Translations under genes and position numbers: made by a program
Assembly (NCBI GenBank): GCA_964500675.1
Contig: CAZCNY010000011.1
Span: 42,416-106,415, forward strand
Origin: CAMLJR01 sp964500675
GTDB lineage: Bacteria; Pseudomonadota; Gammaproteobacteria; Pseudomonadales; CAMLJR01
Length of the DNA stretch: 64,000 bases
Direction: 5' to 3'
In this document: positions 42,581-51,479 of the stretch, one piece after another
Layout: each line of letters opens with the position of its first letter
How positions within the stretch are numbered: the first letter of the stretch is position 1
Notes under the pieces: model-generated
What the model saw: the letters and a program-made list of their open reading frames with translations, nothing else
What the model was told of the DNA's origin: nothing
Databases searched by the model: none

Positions 42581-43830
42581 CGGCGAATGTCGGCACCGAG
42601 CGACTGCAATTTTTCTTCGATGCGTTCGTAACCACGATCGATGTGATAGATACGATCGACGATAGTTTCACCGTTGGCCGCGAGACCGGCGATGACAAGG
42701 CTCGCCGATGCGCGCAGATCGCTCGCCATCACCGGCGCGCCTTTTAGTTGCTCGACACCCGTGACGATCGCGGTATTGCCTTCGACATTGATTTTCGCGC
42801 CCATACGATTCATTTCGTGCGCTTGAATCATGCGATTTTCAAACACCGTTTCAACGACGGCGCCCGTGCCGTCGGCAATGGTGTTGAGCGCGGTGAATTG
42901 CGCTTGCATATCGGTGGGAAACCCGGGATACGGTGCCGTGCGGATATTCACGGCGCGCGGACGGCAGCCCTCCATGTCGAGCTCGATCCAATCGTCGCCG
43001 CTCGCGATTTTCGCGCCCGCCTCTTCGAGTTTCAATAACACCGCTTCGAGCGCGTGCGGGCAGGTATCTTTCAATTTGATGCGGCCACCCGTTGCCGCGG
43101 CCGCGACGAGATACGTTCCGGTTTCGATACGGTCCGGCATCACCGTGTATTCGCAGCCGTGCAACCGCTCGACGCCGTCGATGACGATGCGCTCGCTGCC
43201 GTGGCCTTCGATCCGCGCACCCATTTTAATCAGGCACTCGGCGAGATCGACGATTTCGGGCTCGCGCGCAGCGTTTTCGATCACCGTGCGGCCTGCGGCG
43301 AGCGTCGCCGCCATCAGCAAATTTTCGGTGCCGCCGACTGTGACGGTATCGTGAAAAATATGCGCGCCGTGCAAACGCCCCTTCACGCGCGCATTGATGT
43401 AACCTTCATCGACGACAATTTCGGCGCCCATCGCTTCAAAGCCGCGCAAATGCAAATCGACGGGGCGCGAACCGATCGCGCAGCCGCCCGGAAACGACAC
43501 GCGCGCCTCGCCAAAGCGCGCCAGCATCGGCCCTAACACAAGAATCGAGGCACGCATGGTTTTGACGAGCTCATACGGCGCAGTGAAATCGCGAATCGTG
43601 CTGGCGTGCACTTCGACGCCGAGCTTGTCGTCCATCATGATTTCCACGCCCATGCTGCGCAGCAGCGCGATCATCGTGGTGATGTCGTGCAAATGCGGCA
43701 AATTGCGCACCGTGACGGGTTCTTCCGACAACAGCGTCGCGGCCAGAATCGGCAGCGCCGAATTCTTCGAACCGGAAATGCGAATTTCACCACGCAGCAC
43801 ATTGCCGCCGCGAATGAGCAATTTATTCAT
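42568..43830 (-). CDS. murA: UDP-N-acetylglucosamine 1-carboxyvinyltransferase
   Basis: MurA transfers enolpyruvate to UDP-GlcNAc, the committed step of peptidoglycan synthesis. The 420-residue protein has KLLIRGGNVLRGEIRISGSKN, TMRASILVLGPMLARFGEARVSFPGGCAIG, in which the catalytic-loop cysteine of the GGC motif is present (so fosfomycin-sensitive type), and YPGFPTDMQAQFTAL. The start at 43830 has AGGT upstream; a duplicated AGGTATGAAT block 14 bases upstream creates a two-codon minigene. Confidence 0.97.
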   Translation of the reverse strand: MNKLLIRGGNVLRGEIRISGSKNSALPILAATLLSEEPVTVRNLPHLHDITTMIALLRSMGVEIMMDDKLGVEVHASTIRDFTAPYELVKTMRASILVLGPMLARFGEARVSFPGGCAIGSRPVDLHLRGFEAMGAEIVVDEGYINARVKGRLHGAHIFHDTVTVGGTENLLMAATLAAGRTVIENAAREPEIVDLAECLIKMGARIEGHGSERIVIDGVERLHGCEYTVMPDRIETGTYLVAAAATGGRIKLKDTCPHALEAVLLKLEEAGAKIASGDDWIELDMEGCRPRAVNIRTAPYPGFPTDMQAQFTALNTIADGTGAVVETVFENRMIQAHEMNRMGAKINVEGNTAIVTGVEQLKGAPVMASDLRASASLVIAGLAANGETIVDRIYHIDRGYERIEEKLQSLGADIRRLAN

Positions 43831-43852
43831 ACCTGCTAATTCATACCTACGT
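43825..43852. repeat. 14-bp duplication of the murA translation start
   Basis: ATTCATACCTGCTA (43825-43838) and ATTCATACCTACGT (43839-43852) are adjacent copies. On the minus strand each gives AGGTATGAAT; the downstream copy is the murA start and the upstream copy reads ATG AAT TAG. Confidence 0.85.
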
Positions 43853-43914
43853 TTAATCGGTGGCGTCACGCGCGCCACCGTTTGAAAATGATTGACGGCG
43901 AGCGCCGCGGCCGC

Positions 43915-44163
43915 TTACTGGACTTGGCGCTGGCGCCACTCGGCCGGCGTCAACGTAATCAACTGATCGACCGCGTGAATACTGCCGTCGGCAAACTCCT
44001 CGCTGAGCGCACCGTACACCAATTGCTGCTTTTTAACTGGCGACAAACCCGCAAAAACTTCACCGATCACGCGAATGGCGAAGTGGCGACCATCGCCGTT
44101 GACTTCGACTTCGCAGCCGCTCAAGCGGTTTTGCAGCAATTGTTTGATCTCATCGGGTTGCAT
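43915..44163 (-). CDS. ibaG: BolA-family protein IbaG
   Basis: IbaG is a small BolA-like acid-stress protein that partners with monothiol glutaredoxin in iron-sulfur handling. The 82-residue protein has QPDEIKQLLQNRLSGCEVEV, DGRHFAIRVIGEVFAGLS, LSPVKKQQLVYGALSEEF and IHAVDQLITLTPAEW, the BolA core. It lies between mlaB and murA, the standard order (mlaB-ibaG-murA). Confidence 0.94.
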   Translation of the reverse strand: MQPDEIKQLLQNRLSGCEVEVNGDGRHFAIRVIGEVFAGLSPVKKQQLVYGALSEEFADGSIHAVDQLITLTPAEWRQRQVQ

Positions 44164-44271
44164 GGAACGCGATACCTCGGCGCAAATAAAAGAGAAGTTG
44201 GGCGCATTAATAGGGAATAGAGGCATTCTATCAGGATGCGAATCCCGGCGCGCGACTGGTGTCTGACTTGT

Positions 44272-44574
44272 TCAGCGGGCGGCCAGCACCGTATCGAGAC
44301 CGCTTACGCGCACCAGCGCGAGCATGTCGGCGGGAACATTTTTTACGCTCAAGGCCTTGCCGGCTTTTTGCGCCGCACGCATCCAGCCGAGCACGAGCGC
44401 GATGCCGACGCTGCTGCTGTAGGTGACATCGGCGAGATCGATTTCGCAATTTGCGGGAGCCGCAGCCGCGACCCACTCCTGCCCCTTGGCATCGAGATCG
44501 AGCACCGATTCAAAATCGAGGACGCCCGATATCGACAGTCTATTGCCATTGATTGCAAGCGCGGCACGCGTCAT
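44272..44574 (-). CDS. mlaB: STAS-domain protein MlaB of the Mla transporter
   Basis: MlaB is the cytoplasmic STAS subunit that stabilises the MlaFE ABC transporter. The 100-residue protein has the STAS pattern LSISGVLDFESVLDLDAKG, IDLADVTYSSSVGIALVLGWM with the conserved Ser/Thr region, and LSVKNVPADMLALVRVSGLD. It overlaps the mlaC stop by 4 bases. Confidence 0.92.
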   Translation of the reverse strand: MTRAALAINGNRLSISGVLDFESVLDLDAKGQEWVAAAAPANCEIDLADVTYSSSVGIALVLGWMRAAQKAGKALSVKNVPADMLALVRVSGLDTVLAAR

Positions 44575-45383
44575 CGTCCTGCTCCTGCATTGGCGCTGTC
44601 GTCTTTCGCTACACCGGCTTGTTTAGAGGTATCGGTTTTGCGGGTCTCGACCTCGGGCTCGACGTGCCAATTCGCGATCACAAGATCGAGATCGCCGTGA
44701 TAGTGATCCGCCGACGCTGCGAATTGACTGCGATACGTTTGCCCCAGATTGATACCTTCGATAATCACGTTATGCAGCTTCCATACGCCTTCGCGATTGC
44801 GACGCATACTGTATTGCAGAACGTAAGGCTTGTCGGCGGCACCGTAAATGTTTTGCAGTACCGCCACGTTGCCCGAGGCGACATCATCGCCTTTGCGCGG
44901 CGGCAGCGTTTCGATTTTCTGACCGTCGAATTTCAACAGACCTTTTGCATAGGTTTCGATCAGGCCTTGCTTGAACGTGTCGCTGAAGCGCTGGATGCGT
45001 GCGCGAAAATCATTTTTTTCTTTTTCAGTCGTCAACGCTTGATAGCGCTGTGCGCCTGCGTACGGCCCCATCACACCGCGCGCAAAGCTTTCGAAATCGA
45101 CCACTTTATCCATCACCGTTTCGACTTGCTGATTGAAGCGCGCGGGATCTTTGTCGTAATAGCCTTTGCCATCGCGAATAATCGCGAGCACCTGCTCGGT
45201 GGTCTGCTGCACGATTTGATAAGGCTCGGGCAACGCCGTATCGGCGAAGGCCTGTGCGCTTGTCAGCGCGAGGACGATCACAGCCAACAAAGTGCTCACA
45301 AACGCCAGCGTGCTCGCCAACAACACACTGGAATAAGTTCGATTGCGACCATTAAACATTCGACCACCGGATAAAAAACGCAT
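44571..45383 (-). CDS. mlaC: Periplasmic phospholipid-binding protein MlaC
   Basis: MlaC shuttles phospholipids between outer-membrane MlaA and inner-membrane MlaFEDB. The 270-residue precursor has a long signal region (VLLASTLAFVSTLLAVIVLA, ending SAQAFA) and the core QVETVMDKVVDFESFARGVMG, KNDFRARIQRFSDTFKQGLIETYAKGL split by typical spacing, and a final VWKLHNVIIEGINLGQTYR. ATG 45383 is preceded by AAGGA; an ATG 8 codons later is possible. The acidic C-terminal tail is lineage-specific. Confidence 0.95.
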   Translation of the reverse strand: MRFLSGGRMFNGRNRTYSSVLLASTLAFVSTLLAVIVLALTSAQAFADTALPEPYQIVQQTTEQVLAIIRDGKGYYDKDPARFNQQVETVMDKVVDFESFARGVMGPYAGAQRYQALTTEKEKNDFRARIQRFSDTFKQGLIETYAKGLLKFDGQKIETLPPRKGDDVASGNVAVLQNIYGAADKPYVLQYSMRRNREGVWKLHNVIIEGINLGQTYRSQFAASADHYHGDLDLVIANWHVEPEVETRKTDTSKQAGVAKDDSANAGAGR

Positions 45384-45386
45384 GCG

Positions 45387-45854
45387 TCAGTCCTTCTTGC
45401 TGCCGATACTCGTCAGCACCTTACTGATCAGATCTTCGAGCACAAGCGCCGATTGCGTATCGGTGATTTCGTCGCCGTTCTTCAATACTTCTGGATCGCC
45501 GCCGATCGAAATCGAAATGTATTTTTCGCCAAGGATGCCCGCCGTTTGAATCGACGCGATGCTGTCGCTGGTGACGAAATTAACATTCTTTTGAATCGCC
45601 ATCTCCACTTTCGCGCGCGTATCTTTGGGGTCGAGCGAAATATCGGTGACGCGACCGATGACAACACCCGCGATCGCCACTTTCGCGCGCACCGCAAGAC
45701 CGGATGCGTTGGTGAAATGCGCATACAATTTATACGTATCGCGATTGCTATCGTGAATACTGAGGCCGCTGACTTGAATCGCGAGAAAGCCCAGCGCGAG
45801 AATGCCCGCGAGCATGAACGCGCCGACGCTGATTTCAATGGTACGTATACGCAT
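45387..45854 (-). CDS. mlaD: MCE-domain lipid-transport protein MlaD
   Basis: MlaD forms the hexameric MCE ring on the inner membrane that channels lipids. The 155-residue protein has an N-terminal helix (GAFMLAGILALGFLAIQVSG), and the MCE domain with LYAHFTNASGLAVRAKVAIAG and VVIGRVTDISLD, then SIQTAGILGEKYISISIGGD. ATG 45854 is the family-type start (MRIRTIEISVGAF). Confidence 0.96.
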   Translation of the reverse strand: MRIRTIEISVGAFMLAGILALGFLAIQVSGLSIHDSNRDTYKLYAHFTNASGLAVRAKVAIAGVVIGRVTDISLDPKDTRAKVEMAIQKNVNFVTSDSIASIQTAGILGEKYISISIGGDPEVLKNGDEITDTQSALVLEDLISKVLTSIGSKKD

Positions 45855-45876
45855 ATTTTTTATCCCAAACAAAAAA

Positions 45877-46671
45877 CTATTTAACCCCGAACATAACGGC
45901 GGTGAGTAGAAAATCCATTCCAAGAATGGCGAGCGACGAGTAGACAACCGTGCGCGTCGTCGCCGCGCTGATGCCTTCGGACGTCGGCACCGCATCGTAG
46001 CCTTGGAATACCGCGATCCAGCTAACGACAGCGCCGAAGGCAACCGATTTGACCAACCCGTTCAGCACATCCTCGCGGAACTCCACGGCGCTTTGCATGT
46101 TGGCCCAGAACGAACCCGTATCGACGTGCAGCCAATCGACGCCGACCGCAACCGCACCCCAAATCGCGACCATATTAAAAATCTGCGCGAGCACGGGCAT
46201 CGCAATCATGCCGGCCCACAAACGCGGACGCAGTACGCGCGTGAGCGGATCGACGCCGATCATCTCCATCGCCGAGAGCTGCTCGGTCGCTTTCATCAAA
46301 CCGATTTCCGCCGTCAACGCCGAACCCGCGCGTCCTGCGAATAACAGCGCGGCTACAACGGGCCCCAATTCGCGAATCAACGCGAGCGATACCAATTGCC
46401 CGAGCGCTTGGTCGGCGCCGAAACGCACGAGCACGGTATAGCCCTGCAACGCGAGCACCATGCCGATAAATACGCCCGACACAATGATGATGATGAGCGA
46501 ATACACGCCGACGAAATACAACTGGCGCACGAGCAATCCGGGACCGTTGCGCCAATCGGGCTTGCTGATCAACGCACGCCACCAGATCAAACTCGCGCGG
46601 CCGAGCGTGCTGAGTGTCTCGAGCCCGGTGGCGCCTAAGCGTTGCAGAAAATTCAGCAACAAATCCGCCAT
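45877..46671 (-). CDS. mlaE: Mla ABC transporter permease MlaE
   Basis: MlaE is the permease dimer of the Mla system in the inner membrane. The 264-residue protein has about five hydrophobic segments and the MlaE/YrbE signatures FIGMVLALQGYTVLVRFGADQ, FAGRAGSALTAEIGLMKATEQ and MEMIGVDPLTRVLRPRL. Its ATG overlaps the mlaF stop (TAATG). Confidence 0.96.
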   Translation of the reverse strand: MADLLLNFLQRLGATGLETLSTLGRASLIWWRALISKPDWRNGPGLLVRQLYFVGVYSLIIIIVSGVFIGMVLALQGYTVLVRFGADQALGQLVSLALIRELGPVVAALLFAGRAGSALTAEIGLMKATEQLSAMEMIGVDPLTRVLRPRLWAGMIAMPVLAQIFNMVAIWGAVAVGVDWLHVDTGSFWANMQSAVEFREDVLNGLVKSVAFGAVVSWIAVFQGYDAVPTSEGISAATTRTVVYSSLAILGMDFLLTAVMFGVK

Positions 46672-47552
46672 TATGGGAGCTCCAGCTGTAAATCGCGTCG
46701 ATAGTCGACAGCGGGATAATGAAATGGCACGGGGCCATCGGGCAGACCGCGAATGAATTGGCGCACGCGCGCATCGTCCGCATTAAGCACTTCGTCGGGC
46801 GCGCCTTGACCGATCACTTTGCTATCCGCTATCACGTAGATGTAATCGGCGATGCTCGCGGCTTCGTGCACATCGTGCGAAACGATAATGCTGGTCACGC
46901 CCAGCGCGTCATTGAGCAGCCGGATCAACTGCACCAGCATGCCCATCGAAATCGGATCCTGCCCGACGAAAGGCTCGTCGTACATAATGAGCTGCGGATC
47001 GAGCGCAATCGCGCGCGCTAGTGCGGCGCGGCGCGCCATGCCGCCCGACAATTCGCTCGGCATCAAATCGCGCGCGCCGCGCAAGCCGACCGCGTGCAAT
47101 TTCATCAGCACCACATCGCGAATCATCGCCTCGGGCAGATGCGTGTGCACGCGCAGCGGAAACGCAACATTTTCGTAGACGCTGAGATCGGTGAACAACG
47201 CGCCGCTTTGAAACAGCATGCCCATTTTGCGCCGCACGGCGAATAAATCGTGGCGGCTGAGCCGCGCGATATCGCGGCCGTCGAGATGAATCGAACCACC
47301 CTCGGGTTGCAATTGACCGCCGATCAAACGCAGCAACGTGGTTTTACCCGTGCCGCTCGGACCCATGATCGCGGTGATTTTACCGCGCGCGATATCGAGA
47401 TCGACGCCGTTGAAAATCCAGCGCTCGCCGCGCTGAAAACGCAGATCGCGCACTTCGATCAAATTATCGCCGGACTTTGTATCGCCCGGCGCGTTACCGC
47501 CAAATCCCGTCATTGCTCTCACTGTATTATGGTTGTCGCTCGATGCGGACAT
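46671..47552 (-). CDS. mlaF: Mla ABC transporter ATPase MlaF
   Basis: MlaF powers phospholipid transport. The 293-residue ATPase has Walker A GPSGTGKTTLLRLIGG, the signature SELSGGMARRAALARAIA, Walker B LIMYDEPFVGQDP and the switch His in IVSHDVHEA. The first 25-30 residues are a non-conserved extension, and an ATG at 47513 could be the true start. It opens the mlaFEDCB operon and is divergent from kdsD. Confidence 0.95.
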   Translation of the reverse strand: MSASSDNHNTVRAMTGFGGNAPGDTKSGDNLIEVRDLRFQRGERWIFNGVDLDIARGKITAIMGPSGTGKTTLLRLIGGQLQPEGGSIHLDGRDIARLSRHDLFAVRRKMGMLFQSGALFTDLSVYENVAFPLRVHTHLPEAMIRDVVLMKLHAVGLRGARDLMPSELSGGMARRAALARAIALDPQLIMYDEPFVGQDPISMGMLVQLIRLLNDALGVTSIIVSHDVHEAASIADYIYVIADSKVIGQGAPDEVLNADDARVRQFIRGLPDGPVPFHYPAVDYRRDLQLELP

Positions 47553-47606
47553 GCTGTGCTGTGGTTATGACCTATGTGTGGCGACCTAGCGATGCTGCGC
47601 TTCGCC

Positions 47607-47634
47607 GTCGATTTACGCAGGTCGATTTACACAG
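47607..47634. repeat. 14-bp tandem duplication between mlaF and kdsD
   Basis: GTCGATTTACGCAG (47607-47620) is directly followed by GTCGATTTACACAG (47621-47634), 13 of 14 bases identical, in the 217-base divergent intergenic region, which otherwise shows no gene. Confidence 0.85.
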
Positions 47635-47769
47635 ACAGGGACACACGCAGCGCGGGCGCTATCATACCGTGATTTGTTGCGCGCGCGGCAAGGTTGGAGG
47701 CGCGCTATTAATCTGCGGCAGTGCCACGTATCATTACGCGCATCGCCTGTACCAATCCTGAACCCGCAC

Positions 47770-48741
47770 ATGTCGACGATTTCTTATCTGCAATCCGCTC
47801 AGCGCACTATCGCTATGGAACGCGATGCGGTCGCTGCGCTGTCAGCGCGACTCGATGAGCGTTTCGAGCGCGCGTGCACAATTTTGCTCGCCTGCAAAGG
47901 CCGCATCGTGGTCACGGGTATGGGCAAGTCCGGCCATATCGGCAGCAAAATCGCAGCGACACTCGCGAGCACAGGTTCGCCGTCACTGTTCGTGCATCCG
48001 GCCGAAGCGAGCCACGGCGATATGGGCATGATTACCGCAGGCGACGCCGTGCTTGCACTGTCGAACTCGGGCAACACCGTCGAAATTGTCACGCTGTTGC
48101 CGCTGCTCAAACGGTTGCGCGTGCCGCTCGTGAGCATGACGGGAAATACGGATTCAATGCTTGCAAAAAGCGCCGACGTCAATCTCGATGTGAGCGTCGG
48201 CGAAGAAGCGTGTCCGCTCAATCTGGCGCCGACATCGAGCACCACAGCGGCCTTGGTCATGGGCGACGCGATCGCGATCGCACTGCTCGAAGCGCGCGGC
48301 TTCACCGCCGAGGATTTTGCCTTTTCGCACCCCGGCGGCGCGCTAGGCCGCAAATTACTGTTGAGAGTGGAAGACGTGATGCGTCGCGGCGACGAAGTAC
48401 CGCGCGTCAAACCCGATACGCTGGTCAGCCGCGCACTCATGGAAATCAGTGCCAAGGGTCTGGGCATGACTTCGATCGTCGATGACGGCAACGCGCTGTT
48501 GGGCATTTTTACCGACGGCGATTTGCGCCGGAAAATCGATGCGGGTATCGATATTCGCACGACCAAAATCGGCGATGTGATGAACCGCAATTGCAAAACG
48601 GTGACGCCAAATATGCTCGCCGCGGAAGCGCTGAATATTCTCGACGATTTCAAAATCGTCGCACTGCTGGTTATCGACGCGCAACATCGCCCGATCGGCG
48701 CGTTGCATTTGCGCGACCTCACCCGCGCCGGTTTGGCTTAA
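47770..48741 (+). CDS. kdsD: D-arabinose 5-phosphate isomerase
   Basis: KdsD makes arabinose 5-phosphate, the precursor of Kdo in LPS. The 323-residue protein has an SIS domain (RIVVTGMGKSGHIGSKIAATLAS split by its loop; SNSGNTVEI; LNLAPTSSTTAALVMGDAIA) and two CBS domains beginning near VEDVMRRGDEVP and IGDVMNRNCKTVTPN. ATG 47770 is the family start; the open frame extends upstream without conserved sequence. kdsD-kdsC-lptC-lptA-lptB is the classic LPS order. Confidence 0.96.
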   Translation: MSTISYLQSAQRTIAMERDAVAALSARLDERFERACTILLACKGRIVVTGMGKSGHIGSKIAATLASTGSPSLFVHPAEASHGDMGMITAGDAVLALSNSGNTVEIVTLLPLLKRLRVPLVSMTGNTDSMLAKSADVNLDVSVGEEACPLNLAPTSSTTAALVMGDAIAIALLEARGFTAEDFAFSHPGGALGRKLLLRVEDVMRRGDEVPRVKPDTLVSRALMEISAKGLGMTSIVDDGNALLGIFTDGDLRRKIDAGIDIRTTKIGDVMNRNCKTVTPNMLAAEALNILDDFKIVALLVIDAQHRPIGALHLRDLTRAGLA

Positions 48742-48765
48742 TCCGGATTCGCCCAGAGACCGACT

Positions 48766-49290
48766 ATGCTCGAAGCCATTCAAAAAGCGCGCGATATTAA
48801 GTTGCTCGTACTCGACGTCGACGGCGTGCTCACCGATGGCCGCCTGTGGTACGGCAATAGCGGCGAAGAGCTCAAGGCTTTTCATATTCAAGACGGGCTC
48901 GGCATTAAATTGCTGCAGCGCGCCGGTATCGATGTCGCCATCATCACGGGGCGCACATCGCAACTTGTGGCGCGTCGCGGCGCCGAACTCGGCATCAAAT
49001 ACATCGTGCAGGGCCGCGAAGATAAACTCATCGCTCTGCGCACACTCGCCGCCGAATTAAATCTCGCGCTCGAAAATATCGCATACGCAGGCGACGATCT
49101 GCCCGATCTTTCGGCGATCGCCGCAGTCGGTCTCGGCATCGCGGTAGCCAATGCAATGCCATATGTCGCGCAACACGCCGCCTACAAAACTGCGCATAAC
49201 GGCGGCGACGGCGCCGTGCGCGAAATCTGCGATTTAATTTTGCAGGCGCAGGGCAAGCTCGAAAGCGTGCTGGAACACTACCGGCAATGA
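48766..49290 (+). CDS. kdsC: 3-deoxy-D-manno-octulosonate 8-phosphate phosphatase
   Basis: KdsC dephosphorylates Kdo-8-phosphate. The 174-residue HAD phosphatase has the nucleophile motif LLVLDVDGVLTDG, the second motif IITGRTSQLVARR and YAGDDLPDLSAI. It is C0-type without a cap domain and would act as a tetramer. Its stop overlaps the lptC start by 4 bases. Confidence 0.97.
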   Translation: MLEAIQKARDIKLLVLDVDGVLTDGRLWYGNSGEELKAFHIQDGLGIKLLQRAGIDVAIITGRTSQLVARRGAELGIKYIVQGREDKLIALRTLAAELNLALENIAYAGDDLPDLSAIAAVGLGIAVANAMPYVAQHAAYKTAHNGGDGAVREICDLILQAQGKLESVLEHYRQ

Positions 49291-49880
49291 AGCCCGACAC
49301 CGTTACCGAACGAAGAGGCACCGTCGCCTGGCGACGCATTGTCCTGCTGTCCGGCCTCGGCGCCGTCATCGCGATGGCGCTTTACACTGCGCTGTATTGG
49401 GACAGCAATCCGCCGCTCTCGTTGTTGACGAGCAAGCCCGACAAAAATCGCGTCGACTTGTTTGCCGAGCAGGTGCATGGTCTCAAGTTCAACGAAGCCG
49501 GCAAGCTGGTCGAAACACTGTGGGCACTACGGCTCAATCATTATCCCGAGCGCGGCGAATCGATACTGGCGGAGCCCGTGCTCGAAGCGCAGGGCAACGA
49601 TGACCGAGTTTGGAAAATTACCGCGGCAAGCGGAACATTGATCGGCGATGATGAAATACGTTTGCAAAATGATGTCGTCATCGTCGATCGCACACAAACG
49701 CTGCGCTTTGAATCCGAGCGCCTCGATTATTTTTCCACCAAACAGAAAGCTACCACCGACGCGGCAGTAAAATTGCAGCGTGCGGCCGATGTCACCACTG
49801 CAATAGGTATGCGTGCTTACCTCAACACCAACCGCATCGAATTATTGCGCGATGTCGACAGCCGCTTTGTTGGTGAATAA
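49287..49880 (+). CDS. lptC: LPS export protein LptC
   Basis: LptC is the bitopic inner-membrane link of the Lpt bridge. The 197-residue protein has one N-terminal helix (IVLLSGLGAVIAMALYTALY) and a periplasmic beta-jellyroll with FAEQVHGLKFNEAGKLVETL, WKITAASGTLIGDDEIRLQND and RIELLRDVDSRFVGE at the end. The last codons and stop form the first unit of a tandem repeat that runs into the lptA start. Confidence 0.93.
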   Translation: MKPDTVTERRGTVAWRRIVLLSGLGAVIAMALYTALYWDSNPPLSLLTSKPDKNRVDLFAEQVHGLKFNEAGKLVETLWALRLNHYPERGESILAEPVLEAQGNDDRVWKITAASGTLIGDDEIRLQNDVVIVDRTQTLRFESERLDYFSTKQKATTDAAVKLQRAADVTTAIGMRAYLNTNRIELLRDVDSRFVGE

Positions 49881-49942
49881 CCGTGTTAATCAAAACCGCG
49901 TTAGTCGATAACTATGTTGGTCAATAATTATTATGATTAACT
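49866..49942. repeat. 16-bp degenerate repeat bridging the lptC stop and lptA start
   Basis: Successive units AACCGTGTTAATCAAA (from 49879), ACCGCGTTAGTCGATA (49895), ACTATGTTGGTCAATA (49911) and ATTATTATGATTAACT (49927) keep a 16-base period. The lptC end TTTGTTGGTGAATAA resembles a further unit upstream, and the last unit contains the lptA ATG. Confidence 0.8.
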
Positions 49943-50544
49943 TCAATACAATTTCGCGCTCGACCGCTGCGCTCGCGATTGCACTGCAAATCTCGTTGGC
50001 GCAAGCGCTGCCCGAGGATCAGCAGCAGCCGATTCATGTCACCGCGAACAGCGCCGTGCAGGAAAATAACACCATGACGTACACCGGCAATGTCGTCATC
50101 GTACAGGGCTCCGTCCGCATTGAAGCGGATCAAGTCGTGATCTATCACGACAAGGGCAAATTACAGAAAGCGATCGCAACAGGCAAACCCGCGCGCTTTC
50201 AGGAACAACCCGAAGCCGACGGCGGCCTCATCACGGGCAGCGCGGCGACGCTGATTTACTACAGCACCGATCAGCGCGTCGAGCTGCTGCAGGACGCTTT
50301 TGTGGACCGCGACAAATCCACCGTTAAAGGCGATCGCATCGAATATTTACTGTCGAGCAAAACTGTGCGCGCCGAAAGCACGCAGAACAACGCATCGGGG
50401 CGCGTCGAAATGGTCTTGCAACCGAACCAGCCCAAACCGGCCGATACGTCCACGCCCGCGCAGACCCAAACCGCGCCGACACCAGCGCCAACGCCAACGC
50501 CAACAAATTCGACGGCAACTCCGCCAGTCAGCGGAAAACCCTAA
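49933..50544 (+). CDS. lptA: Periplasmic LPS-binding bridge protein LptA
   Basis: LptA polymerises into the periplasmic LPS bridge. The 203-residue precursor has a signal peptide ending near LAQA, then the OstA core: PIHVTANSAVQENNTMTYTG, NVVIVQGSVRIEADQVVIY, and LLQDAFVDRDKSTVKGDRIEY. The C-terminal 35-40 residues are a low-complexity P/T/A tail (QTAPTPAPTPTPTNSTATPP) encoded by short repeats and absent from most homologues. lptB begins 3 bases later. Confidence 0.94.
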   Translation: MINFNTISRSTAALAIALQISLAQALPEDQQQPIHVTANSAVQENNTMTYTGNVVIVQGSVRIEADQVVIYHDKGKLQKAIATGKPARFQEQPEADGGLITGSAATLIYYSTDQRVELLQDAFVDRDKSTVKGDRIEYLLSSKTVRAESTQNNASGRVEMVLQPNQPKPADTSTPAQTQTAPTPAPTPTPTNSTATPPVSGKP

Positions 50545-50547
50545 CCG

Positions 50548-51273
50548 ATGCGTAAACTGCAAGCTCTCCACCTGGCCAAAGCGTACAAAGGTCGAAAAGT
50601 CGTCAAAGATGTTTCACTGGAAGTAAACAGTGGCGAAATCGTCGGACTGCTCGGCCCTAACGGCGCTGGCAAAACCACGTGCTTCTACATGATCGTCGGC
50701 ATCGTTGCCAGCGACGCAGGTCGGGTGCTGCTCGACGATCGCGATATTACCGGGTTGCCACTCCACGGTCGTGCGCGCGCCGGGCTCGGCTATCTACCGC
50801 AGGAAGCATCGGTGTTTCGCAAGCTCAGCGTCGCCGACAACATCAAAGCGATTTTGGAAACACGCGCCGATCTCAACGCGGCGCAGCGGCGGCAGCGTCT
50901 AAACGAGCTGATTGAAGAATTCCATATCACGCATATCCGCGACAGTCTGGGCATGGCGCTGTCGGGCGGCGAACGGCGCCGCGTCGAAATCGCGCGGGCA
51001 CTGGCTGTCGACCCCGCATTCATTTTGCTCGACGAACCCTTTGCGGGTGTCGATCCGATCTCGGTCAACGACATCAAAGACATCATCAAGCATCTGCGCG
51101 ATAAAAATATCGGCGTGCTAATCACCGACCATAACGTGCGCGAGACGCTGGATATTTGCGAGAAAGCTTATATTGTCGGCGAAGGTGTGATTATCGCGGC
51201 CGGGGACGCCACAGCCATTCTGAGCGATGCGAAAGTGCGCGAGGTGTATTTGGGCGAGCATTTCCGGTTGTAA
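50548..51273 (+). CDS. lptB: LPS export ABC transporter ATPase LptB
   Basis: LptB powers LPS extraction by LptB2FG. The 241-residue ATPase has Walker A GPNGAGKTTCFYMIVG, the Q-loop region YLPQEASVFRKLSV, the signature LSGGERRRVEIARAL, Walker B FILLDEPFAGVDPISV and the switch ITDHNVRETL. Length and sequence are typical. The next gene, rpoN, starts 206 bases later. Confidence 0.97.
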   Translation: MRKLQALHLAKAYKGRKVVKDVSLEVNSGEIVGLLGPNGAGKTTCFYMIVGIVASDAGRVLLDDRDITGLPLHGRARAGLGYLPQEASVFRKLSVADNIKAILETRADLNAAQRRQRLNELIEEFHITHIRDSLGMALSGGERRRVEIARALAVDPAFILLDEPFAGVDPISVNDIKDIIKHLRDKNIGVLITDHNVRETLDICEKAYIVGEGVIIAAGDATAILSDAKVREVYLGEHFRL

Positions 51274-51479
51274 CTCGCAACCCGGCGCTACTCAATAATT
51301 CAACTATTCAAGGCCAAGCCTCACGGCCATTTAGCGCAGGGTGCATTGCAGTGCGTTCGCGAGCGAACTACACTCCTATCATCATTTGCAATGCAGATTT
51401 TGTTCCACATTGCAGAAATTTTAGCCATTTTTTCGTTTATCCCGTTCATTGTGAGACTTTCCAGTTGCGGTAGAGGTTT
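51274..51479. other. lptB-rpoN intergenic region with palindrome
   Basis: This 206-base gap holds no credible gene. It contains the perfect inverted repeat GTTCGC-GA-GCGAAC (51355-51368), a possible operator or small hairpin, and a near-repeat of TTGCAATGCAG and CACATTGCAG. No clear sigma70 hexamers for rpoN are visible. Confidence 0.5.

Noticed and set aside
45855..46043. 63-codon upstream extension of mlaD
   Set aside because: It overlaps mlaE and is not MlaD-like; the family start is at 45854.
50440..50520. Possible frameshift or recombination in the lptA 3' end
   Set aside because: The Pro/Thr-rich stretch is in frame and simply a low-complexity tail before the stop.
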